64,000 bases of DNA from Modicisalibacter ilicicola DSM 19980 (GCF_900128925.1 NZ_FQUJ01000003.1:330940-394939), one strand, 5' to 3'; shown: positions 22,208 to 32,040, numbered from the stretch's first letter. Program-made: numbers and translations. The notes: generated by a model from the sequence alone, not told the origin.

Positions 22208-23826
22208 ATCTGCGACTGCTACGCATTTTCTGGGTGGTGACCCGCTTTCGTCTGGATACCCTGCTGCCCCTGGAGCGCCTCCCCCTCTTCCTGCGCCTGG
22301 TCTTTCGCTTCTCGCCCCTGCGTCTCGTACCCACCGGCCCGCATTCCCGAGGCAAGCGGCTGCGCCTGGCCCTGGAGGCCCTGGGGCCGGTCTTCGTCAA
22401 GTTTGGCCAGATGCTCTCCACCCGCCGCGACCTGCTGCCACCGGATATCGCCGACGAACTCAGGCGCCTGCAGGACCAGGTCCCTCCCTTCCCCGGCCGG
22501 CAGGCACGCGCCCTCGTCGAAGAGGAGCTCGAATGCACGATCGAGACCCACTTCGCCCGGTTCGACACCGACCCCATGGCCTCGGCCTCGATCGCCCAGG
22601 TGCATGCGGCACGCCTGCACAGCGGCGAAGAGGTGGTGGTCAAGGTGATTCGCCCGCGTATCGAACACGTGATGCGCAAGGACATCGGCCTGCTCTACAG
22701 CTTCGCCCGGCTCCTCAGGAGGGTTCCCGAGGCACGCCGGCTGCGCCCCGTCGAGGTGGTGGCCGACTACGAGTCCACCCTCTTCGACGAGCTCGACCTG
22801 CGCAAGGAGGCCGCCAACACCTCCCAGCTCAAGCGCAACTTCAAGCACTCCCCCCTGCTCTACGTCCCGGGCATCCACTGGCCCCTGACCCGCCAGCGGG
22901 TAATGGTCCAGGAGCGCATCTATGGTGTCCCGGTGGCCGACATGCAGGCACTGCAAGCCCAGGGCACCGACTTGCGCCGGCTCGCCGAGCGAGGCGTGGA
23001 GATCTTCTTCACCCAGGTGTTTCGCGACAATTTCTTCCACGCCGACATGCACCCGGGCAACATCTTCGTCAATTGCGATCATCCCGAGGACCCGCAGTAC
23101 ATCGCCATCGACTGCGGCATCGTCGGCAGCCTGACCCGGGAGGACCAGGACTACCTGGCCCGCAACCTGCTGGCCTTCTTCCACCAGGACTACTACGAGG
23201 TCGCGGCGTTGCACATCGAGTCGGGCTGGGTCGGCGAGGGCACCCGAGCCAACGAGTTCGCCGCGGCGATTCGCACGGTCTGCGAGCCGATCCTCGAACG
23301 CCCCCTCAAGGAGATATCCTTCGGTCAGGTGCTGCTGGGGCTCTTCCAGACGGCCCGTCGCTTCAACATGGAGGTCCAGCCGCAACTGGTGCTATTGCAG
23401 AAGACGCTGCTCAACATCGAGGGCCTGGGTCGGCAACTCTATCCCGATCTGGACCTGTGGAGCACCGCCCGACCCTATCTGGAACGCTGGATGAAGGAGC
23501 GTGCCGGCCCCCGCGGATTGTGGGAATCGCTGAAGAAGCAGGCGCCGGAACTCAGTCGCCAGTTGCCGGAACTGCCGGTACTGGCGCATCATGCGCTGTC
23601 CCACGTGGAACGCGAGCAGCGCCAGCGCCACCTGCAGGCCGAGGCCATCGTCGGCATGCGCCGCCAGCTGGCGCACAAGGCGCGACGCGATCGCCGCCTG
23701 CGCCTGGGGGTGTTGCTCCTGGCCCTGGCACTCGCCTGGCAGCCGCTTGTCCAATGGGCCGTGCAGCAACCCTGGCCGGTAGTGATCGCCGCCGGGCTGG
23801 GGGCACTGCTGCTGGCCTCGCGCTAG
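22204..23826 (+). CDS. ubiB: Ubiquinone biosynthesis regulatory protein kinase UbiB
   Basis: UbiB is an atypical protein-kinase-like ATPase needed for coenzyme Q synthesis. The 540-aa protein carries the ABC1/ADCK hallmark K-F-G-Q at 66-69, an Ala-rich loop region [11 protein letters not shown] and the catalytic-loop equivalent H-A-D-M-H-P-G-N. Two hydrophobic segments lie at the C-terminus (about 495-538) and anchor it in the membrane. The start is GTG at 22204, overlapping the ubiJ stop by 4 bp and giving the family N-terminus (M-N-L-R-L-L-R-I). Confidence 0.96.
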   Translation: MNLRLLRIFWVVTRFRLDTLLPLERLPLFLRLVFRFSPLRLVPTGPHSRGKRLRLALEALGPVFVKFGQMLSTRRDLLPPDIADELRRLQDQVPPFPGRQARALVEEELECTIETHFARFDTDPMASASIAQVHAARLHSGEEVVVKVIRPRIEHVMRKDIGLLYSFARLLRRVPEARRLRPVEVVADYESTLFDELDLRKEAANTSQLKRNFKHSPLLYVPGIHWPLTRQRVMVQERIYGVPVADMQALQAQGTDLRRLAERGVEIFFTQVFRDNFFHADMHPGNIFVNCDHPEDPQYIAIDCGIVGSLTREDQDYLARNLLAFFHQDYYEVAALHIESGWVGEGTRANEFAAAIRTVCEPILERPLKEISFGQVLLGLFQTARRFNMEVQPQLVLLQKTLLNIEGLGRQLYPDLDLWSTARPYLERWMKERAGPRGLWESLKKQAPELSRQLPELPVLAHHALSHVEREQRQRHLQAEAIVGMRRQLAHKARRDRRLRLGVLLLALALAWQPLVQWAVQQPWPVVIAAGLGALLLASR

Positions 23827-23927
23827 GGAACACTGGATGAAGGCCTGCGCCTCTTGCTTGTGCCGCACGTCGATTTATCCAGCGCCTCCCATGTCCTACA
23901 CTTTCGATCTCACGGGAGCGTTTGCAG

Positions 23928-24266
23928 GTGAGCGATATACTCGATCGACTCGGCGAGGTACTCGAACAGCGACGCCACGCCGACCCCGACTCCTCCTACG
24001 TGGCGTCACTGCACGCCAAGGGGCTCAACAAGATCCTCGAGAAGGTCGGCGAGGAAGCGACCGAAACCATACTCGCCGCGAAGGATAGTGCCGCCGACCT
24101 TGACGAGAATCATCAGGCAGTGGTCGCCGAAACCGCCGACCTGTGGTTTCATAGCCTGGTGATGTTGTCGCATCTCGGCATCGATCATCGACCGGTGCTC
24201 GAGGAGCTGGCACGCCGTTTCGGTATTTCCGGGTTGGACGAAAAGGCCGCCCGCACGTCTGAATGA
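23928..24266 (+). CDS. hisE: Phosphoribosyl-ATP pyrophosphatase
   Basis: HisE hydrolyses phosphoribosyl-ATP to phosphoribosyl-AMP, step 2 of histidine synthesis. The 112-aa MazG-like protein shows [14 protein letters not shown] and E-T-A-D-L-W-F-H, the metal-binding segments of the family. GTG at 23928 was chosen because GGGAG lies 9 bases before it; a TTG two codons earlier is too close to that site. The separate hisI gene that usually precedes hisE in this setting (ubiB-hisI-hisE-tatABC) is absent from the 101-bp gap after ubiB. Confidence 0.95.
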   Translation: MSDILDRLGEVLEQRRHADPDSSYVASLHAKGLNKILEKVGEEATETILAAKDSAADLDENHQAVVAETADLWFHSLVMLSHLGIDHRPVLEELARRFGISGLDEKAARTSE

Positions 24267-24294
24267 ATGGGGCCCGCCCCTGGGAGAGCGTTAC

Positions 24295-24567
24295 ATGTTA
24301 GGTGGTATCAGTATCTGGCAACTGCTGATCGTGCTCGGCATCATTATCCTGATCTTCGGCACCAAGAAGCTGCGCAACGTGGGTGGCGATCTGGGAGGCG
24401 CCGTGAAGGGCTTCAAGAAGGCCATGAGCGAAGACGACAAGGGCGACAAGGAAAAGGACGACACCACCCAGCGCCAAGTCCGCCACGATGAGCAGGGCGA
24501 GACCTACGACGTCAAACCCGAACAACGCAGCGGCGAGCGCGTCGAAGACAAGGAAGAGCGGAAATAA
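24295..24567 (+). CDS. tatA: Twin-arginine translocase subunit TatA
   Basis: TatA polymerises to help folded proteins cross the inner membrane. The 90-aa protein has one N-terminal membrane helix (about residues 6-20). The conserved F-G-T-K-K-L hinge, an amphipathic helix with [11 protein letters not shown] and an unstructured charged tail follow. It is the first of the tatABC operon, 28 bp after hisE. Confidence 0.97.
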   Translation: MLGGISIWQLLIVLGIIILIFGTKKLRNVGGDLGGAVKGFKKAMSEDDKGDKEKDDTTQRQVRHDEQGETYDVKPEQRSGERVEDKEERK

Positions 24568-24573
24568 TCCCGC

Positions 24574-25032
24574 ATGTTCGACATCGGCTTTCTCGAACTG
24601 CTGATCATCGGCGTGGTCGCCTTGCTGGTGCTCGGTCCCGAGCGGCTGCCCAAGGCGGCGCGTACCGCCGGACTGTGGATCGGCAAGATCAAGCGCACCG
24701 TTTCCGGCATGCAGCGTGAAATCAACGCCCAGCTGGAGGCGGAGGAGCTGCGCCAGAAGCTCGAGGAACACCAGAAAAGCATCAACAGCGGTCTCGACAG
24801 GACCCGCAAGAACGTCGAGAGCTATATCGAGTCCTCGGGCGCCGAAGCCGACCCCCAGAAGACGCCTCAGGCGCGGGATGACACCAGCCCGCCGGCGCAG
24901 GCGGATCGGCAGCCAAACGCCGAAGCCGCCTCTAGCGCCAGTGCCGAGGCGGCCGAGCATGAGCCCGTCACCCCCTCGACCTCGGTCTCCGGCACCCCCT
25001 CTGCCGACGACAAGGATGCCACACCGCGATGA
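24574..25032 (+). CDS. tatB: Twin-arginine translocase subunit TatB
   Basis: TatB works with TatC in recognising twin-arginine signal peptides. The 152-aa protein begins M-F-D-I-G-F-L-E-L and has a conserved glutamate in its single N-terminal helix. It has the L-V-L-G-P-E-R-L-P hinge, an amphipathic helix and a long Ala/Pro/Ser-rich tail. Its stop overlaps the tatC start by ATGA. The L-G-P-E-R-L-P hinge separates TatB from TatA. Confidence 0.96.
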   Translation: MFDIGFLELLIIGVVALLVLGPERLPKAARTAGLWIGKIKRTVSGMQREINAQLEAEELRQKLEEHQKSINSGLDRTRKNVESYIESSGAEADPQKTPQARDDTSPPAQADRQPNAEAASSASAEAAEHEPVTPSTSVSGTPSADDKDATPR

Positions 25033-25808
25033 GTGACGCCCCCTCCCCGCGCGACAAGACACCGGAAGATCCCCCCCAGGCACCGTTGATCGAGCACCTG
25101 ATCGAGCTGCGCTCGCGCCTGATGCGGGCGGTGGTCGCGGTGCTGGTGATCTTCCTCGGCCTCTATGCGTTTTCGAACGACATCTACACCTTCGTCGCCG
25201 ACCCGTTGATGGCCCTGCTGCCGGAAGGCTCGCAGATGATCGCCACCGAGGTCGCCTCCCCCTTCCTGGCCCCCTTCAAGCTGACCCTGGTGGTCGCGGT
25301 ATTCGTCGCCGTGCCGTTCGTGCTGCACCAGCTCTGGGCCTTCATCGCGCCGGGCCTCTACGAGAACGAGAAGGTTCTCGCGGTGCCCCTGCTGGTATCG
25401 AGCGTGCTGCTCTTCTACGGGGGGGCAGCCTTCGCCTACTACGCGGTGTTCCCGTTGCTGTTCGACTTCTTCGTGCACACCGGGCCGGAAAACGTTGCGG
25501 TGATGACGGACATCAACCAGTACCTCAACTTCGTTCTCAAGCTGTTCTTCGCCTTCGGGGTCGCCTTCGAGATCCCCATCGCCACCTTCCTGATGATCTG
25601 GACCGGGGCGACCACCGTCGAGAGCCTGTCGAGGAAACGTCCGTATATCATCCTGGGCTGTTTCGTGGTGGGCATGCTGATGACCCCGCCGGACGTCATC
25701 TCCCAGAGCCTGCTGGCCGTGCCCATGTGGCTGCTCTACGAGATCGGCATCCTGTTCGGTCGCATCGTACGACGCCGAAGACAGCAGGAAGAAGAGGACG
25801 CCGACTGA
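25029..25808 (+). CDS. tatC: Twin-arginine translocase subunit TatC
   Basis: TatC is the six-helix core receptor for twin-arginine signal peptides. The 259-aa protein has the N-terminal E-H-L-I-E-L-R-S-R motif before helix 1, a F-A-P-F/A-P-F-K-L-T-L periplasmic segment, and F-G-V-A-F-E-I-P in helix 4, whose glutamate belongs to the signal-peptide site. It ends the tatABC operon and converges on elbB 15 bp later. Confidence 0.97.
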   Translation: MSDAPSPRDKTPEDPPQAPLIEHLIELRSRLMRAVVAVLVIFLGLYAFSNDIYTFVADPLMALLPEGSQMIATEVASPFLAPFKLTLVVAVFVAVPFVLHQLWAFIAPGLYENEKVLAVPLLVSSVLLFYGGAAFAYYAVFPLLFDFFVHTGPENVAVMTDINQYLNFVLKLFFAFGVAFEIPIATFLMIWTGATTVESLSRKRPYIILGCFVVGMLMTPPDVISQSLLAVPMWLLYEIGILFGRIVRRRRQQEEEDAD

Positions 25809-25823
25809 GCGCCTGGCCGGCGC

Positions 25824-26483
25824 TCACTTCATCATTTCATCGAGCTTGTCGACCAGCTTGAAGATGCCCGTCGCCGCCTCGGCGAGGCCCTTGGCGGTCA
25901 TGAAGGCCGGGGTCGTCACCACGCGATGCTCGCGATCCACCACCACCTCGTCGGCACGGCAGCTCTTGTGCAGACCGCCCATGCTGCTGATGGCCCCCGC
26001 GATCTGGGCATGGTGACCGACCGTCACCGGGATGGTGACGTCCAGAAGGCGCGGCGCCAACAGCGAGGAGTAGCACATCAAGCCGATCGGCTTGCCGGCC
26101 TCGAAGAAGGCCACGACCTTGTCGCGCAACAGCGGCAGAACCGTCATGTCGGCGCCGGCTTCGGCGAAATTCGACAGGTTCTTCGCCACTCCCTGGCCCC
26201 CGGGCAGAATCACGCCATCGAAGCCCCCGACATCCAGTGCCTCGAGGGGCTCGATCTCACCCCGGGCCAGCCGCGCCGATTCGACCAGCATGTTGCGCGT
26301 TTCATCCTCGCGGGCCTCGCCGCTGACATGATCGATGACCTGGGGCTGGGCCAGATCCGGCGCGAAACAGCGATAGACGATCCCCAGCTGGTCGAGACGC
26401 AGCAGGGTGAGCGTCGTCTCGTAGATCTCCGAACCGTCTCGAAACCCGCAGCCGGACAGGACAACCGCCACCTGTTTGCTCAT
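25824..26483 (-). CDS. elbB: Isoprenoid biosynthesis glyoxalase ElbB (DJ-1/PfpI superfamily)
   Basis: ElbB belongs to the DJ-1/PfpI-like class I glutamine-amidotransferase fold, and the E. coli protein shows glyoxalase activity. The 219-aa product contains A-V-V-L-S-G-C-G-F-x-D-G-S-E-I-Y-E near the N-terminus, the oxyanion-loop region I-L-P-G-G-Q-G-V-A-K-N-L, and the nucleophile-elbow cysteine in G-L-M-C-Y-S. GAGGAGAAAGGC just before the ATG at 26483 fixes the start; the earlier in-frame start lacks this. A GGGCCCC/GGGGCCC hairpin lies at 26501-26517, immediately upstream of the ribosome site, and could affect translation. Confidence 0.93.
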   Translation of the reverse strand: MSKQVAVVLSGCGFRDGSEIYETTLTLLRLDQLGIVYRCFAPDLAQPQVIDHVSGEAREDETRNMLVESARLARGEIEPLEALDVGGFDGVILPGGQGVAKNLSNFAEAGADMTVLPLLRDKVVAFFEAGKPIGLMCYSSLLAPRLLDVTIPVTVGHHAQIAGAISSMGGLHKSCRADEVVVDREHRVVTTPAFMTAKGLAEAATGIFKLVDKLDEMMK

Positions 26484-26594
26484 GCCTTTCTCCTCGCATC
26501 GGGCCCCGGAGGGGCCCACATGATGGAAATTTCACTCTAGAGCGTCTTTCGGGGTGCGACAAGGCACCGGCGTTTTCGCCACTCTCATGCTTGA

Positions 26595-26600
26595 TATACT
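26595..26600 (+). promoter_or_regulatory. Possible extended -10 promoter of hemB
   Basis: TGATATACT combines an extended TG with TATACT 96 bp before the hemB start, in the 212-bp divergent space with elbB. The -35 region is poor (TTTTCG at 26573-26578), as expected if the extended -10 carries recognition. Confidence 0.35.
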
Positions 26601-26602
26601 AG

Positions 26603-27703
<1,101 letters not shown>

Positions 27704-27748
27704 CCCGTCGAGGCGCGGCACTCCTCGTCCAACTCGGGAAGTCATGTG

Positions 27749-29959
27749 ATGGAAGAGTCGCGCGATCCCAGGAAGTCATCCGCCGGAGAGGAGCAGGGAG
27801 CCTCGCCCATGCAGTCCGGCGCCTCTCCGCCACCGCTGAGGGTCAACCGTACCCGCACCGGCATTCATGCCAAGCCGACCCCCTCGCCGGAGGCGGAGCT
27901 GGATGAACCCGAGCTCTACTTCAATCGCGAGCTGTCGCACCTGCAGTTCAACATCCGGGTCCTCGAGCAGGCCCTTGACGCCTCTCATCCGCTGCTCAAC
28001 CGCCTGATGTTCCTGCTGATCTTCTCCTCGAACCTCGACGAATTCTTCGAGATTCGGGTCGCGGGCCTCAAGCATCAGCTGGAGCTGGGGCGCGACGACA
28101 CCGGCGCCGATGGCCTGACGCCGAAACAGGTGCTGAAGGAAATCGCACGCATCACCCACGACCAGATCGAGCGTCAGTACCAGATCCTCAACGAGGTGCT
28201 GTTGCCCGCCCTGGAAGCGCAAAGGATTCGCTTCCGGCGCCGTAACCAGTGGACCGATGCCCAGCGCGAGTGGGTCCGTGACTACTTCGAGGAAGAGGTC
28301 ATGCCGGTGATCAGCCCCATCGGGCTCGATCCGTCGCATCCCTTCCCCCGGCTGGTCAACAAGAGCCTCAACTTCATCGTCGAGCTGGAAGGCCAGGATG
28401 CCTTCGGCCGGGAAGGGGGCCTGGCGATCCTGCCCGCGCCACGCTCGCTGCCTCGCCTGATTCGCCTGCCCGAGGCGCTGGCCGGGGAAGGCTATGCCGA
28501 CTACCTGTTCCTCTCCTCGATGATCCATGCCCATGCCCAGGAAGTCTTCCCCGGCATGAAGGTGCATGGCTGCTACCAGTTCCGCCTGACTCGCAACGCC
28601 GACATGGCCGTCGATCCCGAAGAGGTCTCCGACCTGGCCTCGGCGCTGCGTGGCGAACTGCTGGCCAGGCGCTACGGCGATGGCGTGCGGCTGGAAGTGG
28701 CGGACAACTGCCCCGATGACCTGGCGGCCTTCCTGCTCAAGCAGTTCGAGCTCGAGGAACAGGATCTCTACCGTGTCAACGGACCGGTCAACCTGATACG
28801 CATGATGGCCTTGATCGGCAGCATGGATCGCCCCGACCTGCTCTACCGCCCCTTCACCGCCGGGCTCCCCAAGGAACTCCGCGCCGAGGGCAGCCTGTTC
28901 GACACCATTCGCCAGGGCGACATCCTGCTCCATCACCCCTTCCAGTCTTTCGCCCCGATCGAGGATCTGCTCCGGGAAGCGGCTCGGGACAGCGACGTGC
29001 TGGCGATCAAGCAGACGCTGTACCGCACCGGCGCCGACTCGCCGATCGTCGGCGCCCTGGTCGATGCGGCACGCAACGGCAAGGAAGTGACGGTGGTCAT
29101 CGAGCTTCGCGCACGCTTCGACGAAGCCGACAACCTGGCCCTGGCCTCGCGACTGCAGGAAGCCGGTGCCATCGTCATCTATGGTGTCATGGCCTACAAG
29201 ACCCACGCCAAGATGGTGCATATCGTGCGCCGGGAGAAGGGCGAACTGCGCTACTACGTTCACCTCGGCACGGGGAACTACCACTCCAAGACGGCCAAGC
29301 TGTATACCGACTACAGCCTGCTCACCGCCAACGAGACGCTCTGCGAGGATGTCCACAGGGTCTTTCAGCAGCTCTCGGGCATGGGCAAGCCCCGCAACAT
29401 CGCCACCCTCCTGCATGCGCCCTTCGTGCTTCATGAGCGCCTGGTCGAGATGATCAATCGTGAAGCCAGACTTGCCGAGAAAGGCAAGAAGAGTCACCTG
29501 ATCATCAAGTGCAACTCCCTCACCGAGCCTCGCCTGATTCGCGCCCTCTACCGTGCCTCCCGGGTCGGCGTGAAGTGCGACCTGATCATCCGTGGCATGT
29601 GTTGTCTGCGCCCGGGCGTGCCCGGCATCTCGGACAACATTACCGTGCGCTCGATCATTGGCCGCTTCCTCGAACATACCCGGGTGTTCTATTTTCACAA
29701 CGATGGCAAACCGGAGGCGTGGGCCTCCAGCGCGGACTTCATGGAGCGCAACATGTTTCACCGGGTGGAGACCTGCTTCCCGATCCTCGACAAGAAACTC
29801 GCCCAGCGGGTACGCAAGGACCTGGAGACCTACCTGGTGGACAACTGCCAGAGCTGGCTGCTGCTTGAGGACGGCAGCTATCAGAAGCAGGAGGCCGGCG
29901 ATGCCGCGCCGATCAGCGCCCAGGAGACACTGTTGTACGCCTATGCCGCCAAGCCTTAG
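27749..29959 (+). CDS. ppk: Polyphosphate kinase 1
   Basis: Ppk1 makes inorganic polyphosphate from ATP. The 736-aa protein carries the N-terminal domain beginning Y-F-N-R-E-L-S-H-L-Q-F-N and two phospholipase-D-like C-terminal domains. The autophosphorylated histidine lies in K-T-H-A-K-M-V-H-I, and the second histidine in Y-V-H-L-G-T-G-N-Y. The N-terminus has an extra 50-residue low-complexity tail compared with E. coli. GTG (27746) and ATG (27749) are adjacent; a further ATG at 27809 behind AGGAGCAGGGAG could also be used. It meets the DUF3087 gene end to end with no gap. Confidence 0.95.
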   Translation: MEESRDPRKSSAGEEQGASPMQSGASPPPLRVNRTRTGIHAKPTPSPEAELDEPELYFNRELSHLQFNIRVLEQALDASHPLLNRLMFLLIFSSNLDEFFEIRVAGLKHQLELGRDDTGADGLTPKQVLKEIARITHDQIERQYQILNEVLLPALEAQRIRFRRRNQWTDAQREWVRDYFEEEVMPVISPIGLDPSHPFPRLVNKSLNFIVELEGQDAFGREGGLAILPAPRSLPRLIRLPEALAGEGYADYLFLSSMIHAHAQEVFPGMKVHGCYQFRLTRNADMAVDPEEVSDLASALRGELLARRYGDGVRLEVADNCPDDLAAFLLKQFELEEQDLYRVNGPVNLIRMMALIGSMDRPDLLYRPFTAGLPKELRAEGSLFDTIRQGDILLHHPFQSFAPIEDLLREAARDSDVLAIKQTLYRTGADSPIVGALVDAARNGKEVTVVIELRARFDEADNLALASRLQEAGAIVIYGVMAYKTHAKMVHIVRREKGELRYYVHLGTGNYHSKTAKLYTDYSLLTANETLCEDVHRVFQQLSGMGKPRNIATLLHAPFVLHERLVEMINREARLAEKGKKSHLIIKCNSLTEPRLIRALYRASRVGVKCDLIIRGMCCLRPGVPGISDNITVRSIIGRFLEHTRVFYFHNDGKPEAWASSADFMERNMFHRVETCFPILDKKLAQRVRKDLETYLVDNCQSWLLLEDGSYQKQEAGDAAPISAQETLLYAYAAKP

Positions 29960-30487
29960 TTACGCCTCGCGAAAGGCCTTCAATGTCCCGGGATCGAGGC
30001 CGTCGACCTCTACCGGCATGTTCAGCGATTCGCGAACCCGACGTACCCGCAGGCGCTCGGCAAGACGCTCGCTGTCGTCGTCCGGGGTGCGCCCATTGAG
30101 TTCGGCCAATTGCTGCATGCCTTGGTGATAGAACGCCAGCAGGTCCAGGGCGCGGGGATCGTGGCGCTCCAGGCCGGCGTCTCGAAGTGTCGACAGATGC
30201 GCACTGACCCGGGCCAGGTGATGCTTGAGCTCCCAGGCATAACGCTGGTCCGCCAGCCAGGGCCGTTCGCGAAGCACCGCCACCACCACGCTGGTCGTCA
30301 GCAAACCCAGCAGGACCCCCAGCGCATTCATGCCCAGGCTCGAACCGAACCGGGCGGTCAGCACCTGCGAAAACAACACTCCCAGGACGATGAATTGCCC
30401 GGTCACGACGACCGCCATGAGGCGTGACTTGCGACGAAACTGCCCGGGGTCGTGATGCTCGAAGCGAAAACCCATGCCTGCCGTCAC
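29960..30487 (-). CDS. DUF3087 family membrane protein
   Basis: This 175-aa protein has two predicted membrane helices in its first half (about residues 25-43 and 50-70) and a soluble helical C-terminal part containing A-L-D-L-L-A-F-Y-H-Q-G-M-Q-Q-L. This layout and the L-x-F-Y-H-x-G-x-x-Q-x segment fit the DUF3087 family of uncharacterised gammaproteobacterial proteins. A GTG start at 30487 overlaps the DAHP synthase stop as GTGA, implying coupled translation; an ATG four codons later is the alternative. No function is known. Confidence 0.75.
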   Translation of the reverse strand: MTAGMGFRFEHHDPGQFRRKSRLMAVVVTGQFIVLGVLFSQVLTARFGSSLGMNALGVLLGLLTTSVVVAVLRERPWLADQRYAWELKHHLARVSAHLSTLRDAGLERHDPRALDLLAFYHQGMQQLAELNGRTPDDDSERLAERLRVRRVRESLNMPVEVDGLDPGTLKAFREA

Positions 30488-31566
30488 TCATTCGACCCGT
30501 TGCGCAAGCGCTCTGCCGCGCGCCGCAGCAGATCGTCGGTCGCCTCCCATCCCAGGCAGGCATCGGTGATCGAGACGCCGTAACGCAGCGCTCCCGGGTG
30601 CAGGGGCTGTCTGCCTTCATGCAGGTGCCCCTCCAGCATCACGCCTACCAGGCTGGTATCGCCACGCAGGCGCTGGGCGAGCACGTCCAGCAGCACCTCG
30701 CTCTGGCGTCGATGGTCCTTGCGCGAATTGGCATGGCTGCAGTCGACCATGATCCGCGGCTCGAGCCCTGCCTCCCGCATCGCCCGGCGACAGGCCGCGA
30801 CGCTGACGGTGTCGTGATTGGGTTGGTCGTGGCCACCGCGCAGCACCAGGTGGGTGTGCGGGTTGCCCTGGGTCTCGCGCATGATCGGCCGGCCCTGGGC
30901 ATCCATGGCAAAATGGCTCTGGGGATGGGCCGCGGCATGCATGGCGTCGATGGCCACCCCTACCCCGCCATCGGTGGCGTTCTTGAAGCCTACCGCCGCC
31001 TCGAGCCCGCTGGCCAGTTCGCGATGCACCTGGGACTCGGTGGTGCGCGCGCCGACGGCCGCCCAGCTCAGCAGATCCTCGAAATAGGGAGCCGCCATGG
31101 GCTGCAACAGCTCGGTAGCGACCGGTAGCCCCAGGGCGGCGATATCGCGCATCAGTCGACGTGACAACGCCAGGCCATGGGCCATGTCGTCGCTGCCGTC
31201 CAGGTGCGGATCGTAGGCCAGCCCCTTCCAGCCTACGGTGGTGCGGGGCTTCTCGACATAGACCCGCATGACGAGCTGGACGCGGTCGGCCACCTGCTCG
31301 GCCAGTCCGGCAAGACGTTCGGCGTATTCGAGCGCCGCCTCGGGATCGTGTATCGAGCAGGGCCCCAACACCACCAGCAGGCGGTCGTCACGACCGTCGA
31401 GAATGGCGCGCACCGCCTGGCGCTGAGCGGTGATCCGGGCGCGAAGTTCGGCATCGAGGGGTAGCTGCTGACGCAGCTCGGCGGGGGTCGGCAGCACCCG
31501 CTCGCGACTCGAGGGGTGACGTGATTCGATAGCGGCTTCAACCTTGGGCACTTGTGCGTTCATCAT
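30484..31566 (-). CDS. aroF: 3-deoxy-7-phosphoheptulonate (DAHP) synthase, type I
   Basis: This enzyme condenses phosphoenolpyruvate and erythrose 4-phosphate, the committed step of aromatic amino-acid synthesis. The 360-aa protein has G-P-C-S-I-H-D, K-P-R-T-T-V-G-W-K-G, G-A-R-T-T-E-S-Q-V-H-R-E and G-F-K-N-A-T-D-G, the type I (AroFGH) signatures. Overall wording is nearest AroF, but which amino acid inhibits it cannot be read from sequence. Two starts are possible. ATG at 31566 has AGGA 6 bases upstream. ATG at 31602 adds 12 residues, has no ribosome site and overlaps the stop of the preceding 52-codon gene as ATGA. Upstream lies an attenuator-like leader (see 31599-32068), so expression probably responds to aromatic amino-acid supply. 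Confidence 0.93.
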   Translation of the reverse strand: MMNAQVPKVEAAIESRHPSSRERVLPTPAELRQQLPLDAELRARITAQRQAVRAILDGRDDRLLVVLGPCSIHDPEAALEYAERLAGLAEQVADRVQLVMRVYVEKPRTTVGWKGLAYDPHLDGSDDMAHGLALSRRLMRDIAALGLPVATELLQPMAAPYFEDLLSWAAVGARTTESQVHRELASGLEAAVGFKNATDGGVGVAIDAMHAAAHPQSHFAMDAQGRPIMRETQGNPHTHLVLRGGHDQPNHDTVSVAACRRAMREAGLEPRIMVDCSHANSRKDHRRQSEVLLDVLAQRLRGDTSLVGVMLEGHLHEGRQPLHPGALRYGVSITDACLGWEATDDLLRRAAERLRNGSNE

Positions 31567-31598
31567 CCTGTTTCCTGGCCGGCTCGCCTGGGCGAGAT

Positions 31599-31757
31599 TC
31601 ATGAGCCCAGCGGGCTACATCGGGAATGTCGTGGGCCACCGATGTGTTCCCGGCCAGAGGCGGCAGACTGTACCGACCGGGCGCTGTTAAATCGCCAATA
31701 CCCCTCGTCACGATAGCCGGTTGCTTCAGCTCGGCAGGCGAAGAGTGCGGTGGTCAT
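31599..31757 (-). CDS. Small aromatic-rich gene between attenuator and DAHP synthase (possible second leader peptide)
   Basis: A 52-codon frame begins with ATG 7 bases after AAGGAG and ends in ATGA overlap with the upstream start of the DAHP synthase. Its middle holds Tyr15, Tyr20, Trp21 and Phe23 in the pattern Y-R-x-x-G-Y-W-R-F, closely resembling the first leader peptide (Y-R-G-G-Y-W-R-W-F), and both share CAAGGAGAC at their ribosome sites. No T-tailed hairpin follows it, so it is not a classic transcription attenuator. Codons 34-36 contain CTGGCCGG (31650-31657), which can pair with CCGGCCAG (31575-31582) touching the synthase ribosome site. Whether the peptide itself matters is unknown. 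Confidence 0.6.
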   Translation of the reverse strand: MTTALFACRAEATGYRDEGYWRFNSARSVQSAASGREHIGGPRHSRCSPLGS

Positions 31758-31799
31758 GGTCCAGTCTCCTTGATGGATCGCGTGGTGCTTGCCTTCAAC

Positions 31800-31832
31800 A
31801 AAAACCCCCCGGTGGGTTGCCACCGGGGGGTT
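31800..31832 (-). terminator. Attenuator terminator hairpin (3:4) before DAHP synthase
   Basis: On the minus strand AACCCCCCGGTGG and CCACCGGGGGGTT form a perfect 13-bp stem with loop CAAC, followed by five Ts. The first half and loop contain GGCAACCC, complementary over 8 bases to GGGTTGCC upstream (31849-31856), so an antiterminator can replace it. It lies 50 bases after the stop of a Tyr/Trp/Phe-rich leader peptide. Confidence 0.9.
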
Positions 31833-31848
31833 GATGCTTGGGGACGGA

Positions 31849-31929
31849 GGCAACCCTGCTGGTTCAGGATGCGCCTCTCGGTTCAGTTCGTCTGGGCCGA
31901 ACCGCCGGGCGCACCACGGCTAAACCAGC
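31849..31929 (-). promoter_or_regulatory. Attenuator segments 1 and 2 (leader codon region and antiterminator strand)
   Basis: On the transcript, segment 1 GCTGGTTTAG (31920-31929) covers the Trp31-Phe32 codons of the leader. It can pair with segment 2 CTGAACCAGC (31858-31867) over 10 bp with one G-U pair. Directly after segment 2 lies GGGTTGCC (31849-31856), which can pair with GGCAACCC in the terminator. A ribosome stalled on the aromatic codons would cover segment 1, freeing the region for antitermination, as in classical amino-acid attenuators. Confidence 0.7.
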
Positions 31930-32017
31930 GCCAGTAGCCGCCCCGGTAGCACTCACGCACCATCGCCAGCGCATGCTGGGCGTCGGATACGGGTCGGCTA
32001 TGAAGGGCAGGCTGCAT
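31883..32017 (-). CDS. Leader peptide of the DAHP synthase attenuator
   Basis: A 44-codon frame with AAGGAG 7-8 bases before its ATG encodes a peptide with Tyr24, Tyr28, Trp29, Trp31 and Phe32 clustered in C-Y-R-G-G-Y-W-R-W-F-S. Five aromatic residues within nine codons, followed by complementary segments and a strong terminator before a DAHP synthase gene, is the layout of a ribosome-mediated attenuator sensing aromatic aminoacyl-tRNAs. The peptide has no signal sequence or other recognisable domain. The sensing role is inferred from architecture. Confidence 0.75.
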   Translation of the reverse strand: MQPALHSRPVSDAQHALAMVRECYRGGYWRWFSRGAPGGSAQTN

Positions 32018-32040
32018 GGGTGTCTCCTTGGTTGACTACT

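Noticed and set aside
31599-31853. An 84-codon frame running through the attenuator terminator
   Set aside because: Its upstream part is read from the terminator hairpin and lacks a ribosome site there; the internal ATG at 31757 with AAGGAG is the better start.
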